Of a stretch of 64,000 bases of DNA, positions 59,813-64,000 are shown one piece after another (position 1 is the stretch's first letter; each line of letters starts with the position of its first letter). The translations under genes and the position numbers were made by a program. The notes beneath the pieces are model-generated. The model had not been told where the DNA came from and ran no database searches. It was given only the letters and a program-made list of their open reading frames with translations. This stretch comes from Ridgeia piscesae (lineage: Eukaryota; Annelida; Polychaeta; Sabellida; Siboglinidae): the NCBI GenBank assembly GCA_025642075.2, contig JAODUO010000043.1:244001-308000 (forward strand), in the 5' to 3' direction.

Positions 59813-59960
59813 CATACATACATACATACATACATACATACATACATACAAACGTACGTACATACAGTCACACACAAAACAAGCACGCATGCAGGCACGC
59901 GCACGCACAGCACGCACGCACGCATCGCACGCGCACGCACGCACACGCACGCACGCACGA

Positions 59961-59996
<36 letters not shown>

Positions 59997-60000
59997 CACG

Positions 60001-60050
<50 letters not shown>
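59560..60050. repeat. Compound (ACAT)n/(CA)n/(GCAC)n microsatellite
   Basis: About 90 bp ACAT, 70 bp CA, 130 bp ACAT, then GCAC and GCACAC blocks and a final CA tract. All overlapping open frames (HTYIHTYI, VCMYVCMY) are artefacts. Confidence 0.97.
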
Positions 60051-60052
<2 letters not shown>

Positions 60053-61040
60053 AGTCGACTTGGACGATCTGTACGTAATGTCACAAAAAAGGTGAAACAT
60101 ATATTTAAACGAATGTTTTTCATAAAACACACTCAACCACTCAAGATGTTAGAGTCCCAGCCGCTACACAACATTGGTGTCTACAAGCGCCCCCTGTTTT
60201 ACACCTGTTGTTCTGGCACACATCTCACACCGCGGCGCCAATTAAAAGCTGCTGAAGACACCGGAGAGAGCGTCAGACATGTATGTCTGACGCTCTTACT
60301 GAACTGTCAGTATCCCCCTAGCAACAGTACCCGCGTGCACACTCACATACACCCACCAACACGCCACATCATATACGCACGCGCACGCACACAGTGTGCT
60401 TACGCACGACTCTAGTACATTGTTGCCCGCGCTATTTTGAATTGAAAGATGCGGTTAAAATAAATACGCCGCCGGAAGCCAGGTCGGCGCGGAGCATTTC
60501 GGGACATTACAGGAGACCATGCAGATACATAACGGATATACACGTATATAAGTCCGTGGCTGTGGTATTCAAGTATTCATAAGAGCCATAATGCATAAGC
60601 AGCAACCACTGAACATAATATTTCTAATTCGTTCGTTTCTTATACATAATTATCAAAGGTGCGCAAGACAAAACAAATCGCACACAGCACAGTTAAGTTT
60701 ATCTGTTTAATTTTCCTATAATTCTTATATTACATTAACTACACCATAAATACTAACGTCCAGTAATTATCACGTCACAATCCCAAGAAGTCGCAGCTTC
60801 GTCAACTTCAACGTATCAGATGTGACGTCTCTTTCCGTCGAACTTCGTGAACAATCTTTCTTACAAGTTAGCGTCGTCGGTGGTCCTAGGATGACGTCGC
60901 CATGGGTCGATCGTGTATTAAACTTCGGCAGCCAGAGTGTTGTTCTGCAGAGCTTCGTGTAGAGGAGGCTCGGATTCCGAGTGGAAGTGTAATCGACATA
61001 TGAAAGACGCGATAAAACACACCCATGCACTTCGGCGTCG
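60051..61040. other. CpG-richer unannotated region
   Basis: Contains a perfect 30-bp palindrome at 60267-60296 and more CpG than most of the window (for example 60470-60500 and 60780-60920). An 86-codon minus-strand frame at 61030-60770 has no similarity I recognise. It could be the 5' end of a gene beyond what I can detect. Confidence 0.4.
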
Positions 61041-61501
61041 TACGGTTGTTAGGCGAAGACAATGCACGTCACGTGATGATAATCCAACACGGCAAACGTC
61101 ATGATGACGAAACCGCTATTTGTGTGAGCAGCGTAGTTGGAAATAAACTTTTCTCTCGATCGGAATTCAATGTTAATTCAATGCATTATTTCAGATACAA
61201 TTATACTATCTTCTTCTTCTTCCAATACACACCTAAGTGAGGATATAGGGATACGTGACACGGCAAGCGAACAATATTTTTTTTCAGAATATTATCTTAA
61301 CCGTAATCAGACAATCAACTAGTCACCCGTAATTACCTTATTGTACATTTATTTATTGAATGAATTTTATTTATTGTTCACTACTCTCTTACGTTCTGAG
61401 GTTTTCTTTTCATTTATGTTCATCGTTTATTTCTCCACTATTTTCCTTAAAATAATAATACACAAACTGTTCGAGATATTAAACAATCTTTCTACAATGA
61501 G

Positions 61502-61650
61502 CCGTTTTCCACCCTGGTTGTATTCGAAATCAAATGCCCACTATAATGTTTAAACTTACTCAATCCTATTCTACAGTGAGCCGAGGGTACGTTGCCGTTT
61601 CCACCCTGGTTGTATTCAAAATCAAATGCCCACTATAATGTTTAAACTTA
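61502..61650 (+). repeat. Two-copy tandem duplication, 92-bp offset
   Basis: The segment gttttccaccctggttgtat + tcgaaatcaaatgcccacta + taatgtttaaacttact occurs at about 61502 and 61594 with one or two differences. Confidence 0.85.
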
Positions 61651-61659
61651 CTTAACTCC

Positions 61660-61731
61660 AGCGTAGACGGCCTCAATGCTAAATTTTGAGCAATTATTGA
61701 CCTGTCTTGAAGTAAGATCTTGAGGTAAGAT
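61660..61731 (-). repeat. Inverted copy of TRMT13 upstream sequence
   Basis: Its reverse complement (cttacctcaagatcttactt...gtcaataattgctcaa...tagcattgaggccgtct) matches 57446-57515 with roughly 80% identity by eye. Confidence 0.75.
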
Positions 61732-61849
61732 ATAATTTAACGTCGCCTTGTGTCGTCCACGTGAGACGGTCTAGTCAGGGTGGGATCTTCTTGTTCTGCT
61801 GTTGGTATCCCTGTCTTCAGGCGTGAGGTTGGCCATGGTTACTACCTTT

Positions 61850-62397
61850 TTATTCGTCTTTTCTTTCCTCACCTTTTGTCTCACTGCGTTCTCTATAAAC
61901 AATCTCCAACTCGGTCTGTCTTTTGCTGGTGTTCTCCATTCTCCTCTCACTCTTTCCAGATCTCTCTTTCCTCCCTTCGCATTCTCTCCACTTTCTGGCC
62001 ACCTGATCTCTCGTTGTCAGTTTTTCATCTCCCATTCTTTCCACATGACCAGCACATTTCAATCTACTCCTCACCAATTTATTCTCTCTCTCAGAGTGCC
62101 ATCCAACTGTCCGTTTGCCCCTGCTGTAATTCTCCTGCAAATTTCTTCTCATCCAGGTGCATTTACAGCTGTTTCCTTTTGTGCCCCGCCCACGTTAACT
62201 CCATCTTCTCCAAACGTACTCTCACTACGTGTCTGCTGAACATATCTTTCCACTAAAATTTGTCGTCTGTGTACAATAACTCCCGGAGTATGACCTTCGT
62301 ACCTGTCTTTCAGTTCCACCACAGCGATAAACAAGAATGGGCTCTGGATGCTGCCCTGTTTCAGGCCAACATTTACATCGAACTCTCCTGACATCAT
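61850..62397 (-). pseudogene. Second decayed LINE reverse transcriptase fragment
   Basis: Minus-strand frames FDVNVGLKQGSIQSPFLFIA (compare the RT motif VxQGxxLSPLLF) and, after a frameshift near 62150, RSRLKCAGHVERMGDEKLTT (compare RLRWAGHVxRMxxxRL). Two motifs in the right order with an internal deletion; non-functional. Confidence 0.8.
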
Positions 62398-62399
62398 TG

Positions 62400-63350
62400 G
62401 TCCTCACGACACCCTGCTACAGAGGTGTAATAAAGTGCCGCATCACCAGCAGAATACATGTCGAATTAGGCGTTTGCCGATCTTTCAGACGGGCTAGATT
62501 GCCGTGTAGTCTGGTGTGAATATAATAGTGAGTCTATCCTCAGACGTTCTGAAAGCGTCCCATAATACTATTGAGAAGAAGACATCGCGTCAGTGCAAGC
62601 ACACAACCCTGTTAATTTAACCTTAATCTTGATGGGACAGCTTTCGAAATTGCATCTTCATACAATACTCTGGCTTCCACGTTGTCGTGGAAGGCTATGT
62701 CAATCACAGACATAGTCATCAGTTTGGGCAGACAACCGGTCTTTTCAAGGAATTGAAAGACCGAAGCATTGGTCAAATGAATGAGGGCTATGTAGAGAGT
62801 GGCTACTGTTAGGGCCTACATACTGGACTCATTCCACATAACAACCGACATACTTAGTTAATATGCTACACTCCTCTGATATCCATAAGACCCTTACCTT
62901 AGATAATCCGTTTTCAAACAACCTTTGTTCTGAAAACTGAGCTCATTGGCATTCTCTGTAGCTGCGCCAACAGTCTTAAATAAACTCCCTACTATAATCA
63001 AAATAATCTTCTTCTTATCTTTCGTAAACAAAACTCAAACATTTGGTACACCGAGTTTCGGGGTACACTCGCTCTATCAGTTTCTATAATCTATTCAGGC
63101 TGACACGAGCAAAGGCTTTGCCAAAAACACTGAGCAATGAAATATCGCGATAGTTTATTTACATGTCACGGTCACCTTTTTGGCGGTTTGTGGCATGGCT
63201 TTTTAAATTAGCTCATGTACCGAAAGGGGTTCATGACGGAAAAAGGTTCAGTTGCATTTGTAGAAGTGTCGGTCTTTATGTTTCCTCTGGAGTAGAGGTT
63301 TATAGATAGTGTTCATCACACAGCTAAGCACAATGCTTGTTTGATTATAT
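62400..63350. other. Unannotated right-hand region
   Basis: About 950 bp. Part of the left side may be further LINE relic (ccctgctacagaggtgtaat), but I cannot support a reading. Nothing else seen. Confidence 0.4.
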
Positions 63351-63357
63351 GTATGTA

Positions 63358-63361
63358 TATA

Positions 63362-63450
<89 letters not shown>
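63358..63450. repeat. (TA)n microsatellite
   Basis: About 90 bp of TA ending in CACACACA. Followed by ~400 bp of AT-rich sequence without recognised features. Confidence 0.97.
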
Positions 63451-63458
<8 letters not shown>

Positions 63459-63849
63459 TCTGTTTTGCTCTTCTGCTATAATTATACGTCGATACGCTTA
63501 AAGGTAAATGTTATAATAACAGTGTTACCTACAATCTGTTGGCAGCTGCTGCACCCATTTACCAAAGTACACGACCTGAATTCTCTAATATATATTCTCC
63601 AGTAAGGGATAGGTCATATTCATTGTGTATACTTCGATACAAGCCCAATTTCAACAGTTGCATAGTATAATGAATTTCTCAACAAAAGTCGATTCGATGA
63701 AAATAAACTTGTATCTTAGAGTTAGTTCTTATTTTAAGACAATAATTTATTATGACAATTTGCACATGATAAAACATTATTATGTAAATATAAATATATT
63801 ATATATTAAATGTATTACATAAATGTGGGTATATACAAAATCTGTTGAG

Positions 63850-64000
63850 AAACAATGAAATGTCACAAAGAACAGGAAACATGGAACACACTCTAAAATT
63901 ATTCACACAAAGAGCCAAACTAAACCTAAAAAATGCATTTCCAATTCGAATTACCGAACCATGGAATAGTCTCCCTGCAGCTTAATCCCTAGAATAATTC
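63850..64000 (+). pseudogene. Third LINE fragment, RT C-terminal end
   Basis: Plus-strand reading HTLKLFTQRAKLNLKNAFPI then RITEPWNSLPAA-stop, the RxxxFxxRxxxxWNSLP signature found near the C-terminus of CR1/Jockey-type reverse transcriptases. Interrupted by stops and cut by the window edge. Confidence 0.7.

Noticed and set aside
61780..62256. 158- and 145-codon plus-strand frames
   Set aside because: Antisense of the LINE fragment on the minus strand.

Overview
Eukaryotic nuclear DNA from an invertebrate animal. Genes are split into many short exons with GT-AG introns, and introns are full of microsatellites and minisatellites. Protein similarities are to widely conserved animal genes. A lophotrochozoan, perhaps a mollusc, is my guess from the general look of the proteins and repeats; no marker in the window proves it.

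Three protein-coding genes are supported. (1) Minus strand, about 1-3.3 kb: the 5' part of DYNLT5 (TCTEX1D1), a Tctex-type dynein light chain, running off the left edge. (2) Plus strand, 4781-45091: a complete RIC1 gene, the RAB6A guanine-nucleotide exchange factor subunit of the Golgi. I joined 32 exons by eye; phases agree throughout and give 1432 codons plus stop, close to the human length of about 1420. (3) Minus strand, 57295-49487: a complete TRMT13, the tRNA 2'-O-methyltransferase, with 14 exons and 511 codons. DYNLT5 and RIC1 are head to head; RIC1 and TRMT13 are tail to tail across a 4.4 kb interval.

The striking property is the load of tandem repeats. About a third of the RIC1 gene is minisatellite (units of 21 to 71 bp). 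Several arrays are not just in introns: their repeat unit contains the splice junction itself. Upstream of RIC1 exons 5, 7, 11 and 20 the unit includes the polypyrimidine/AG acceptor plus the first 13-50 nt of the exon, and only the last copy continues into the real exon. In TRMT13 the last coding exon runs straight into a 29-bp array, so the C-terminus is written by the satellite. A further array downstream of a candidate RIC1 cassette exon repeats a donor site.

Other arrays (27 bp in intron 1, bracketed by ~215-bp direct repeats; 67 bp with an internal palindrome; 21 bp; 31 bp; 30/27 bp) lie within introns. The right end (57.3-64 kb) has no recognisable host gene. It holds long microsatellites, two copies of a MITE-like AACGTT-rich element, three decayed non-LTR retrotransposon fragments, a CpG-richer stretch and a perfect 30-bp palindrome.
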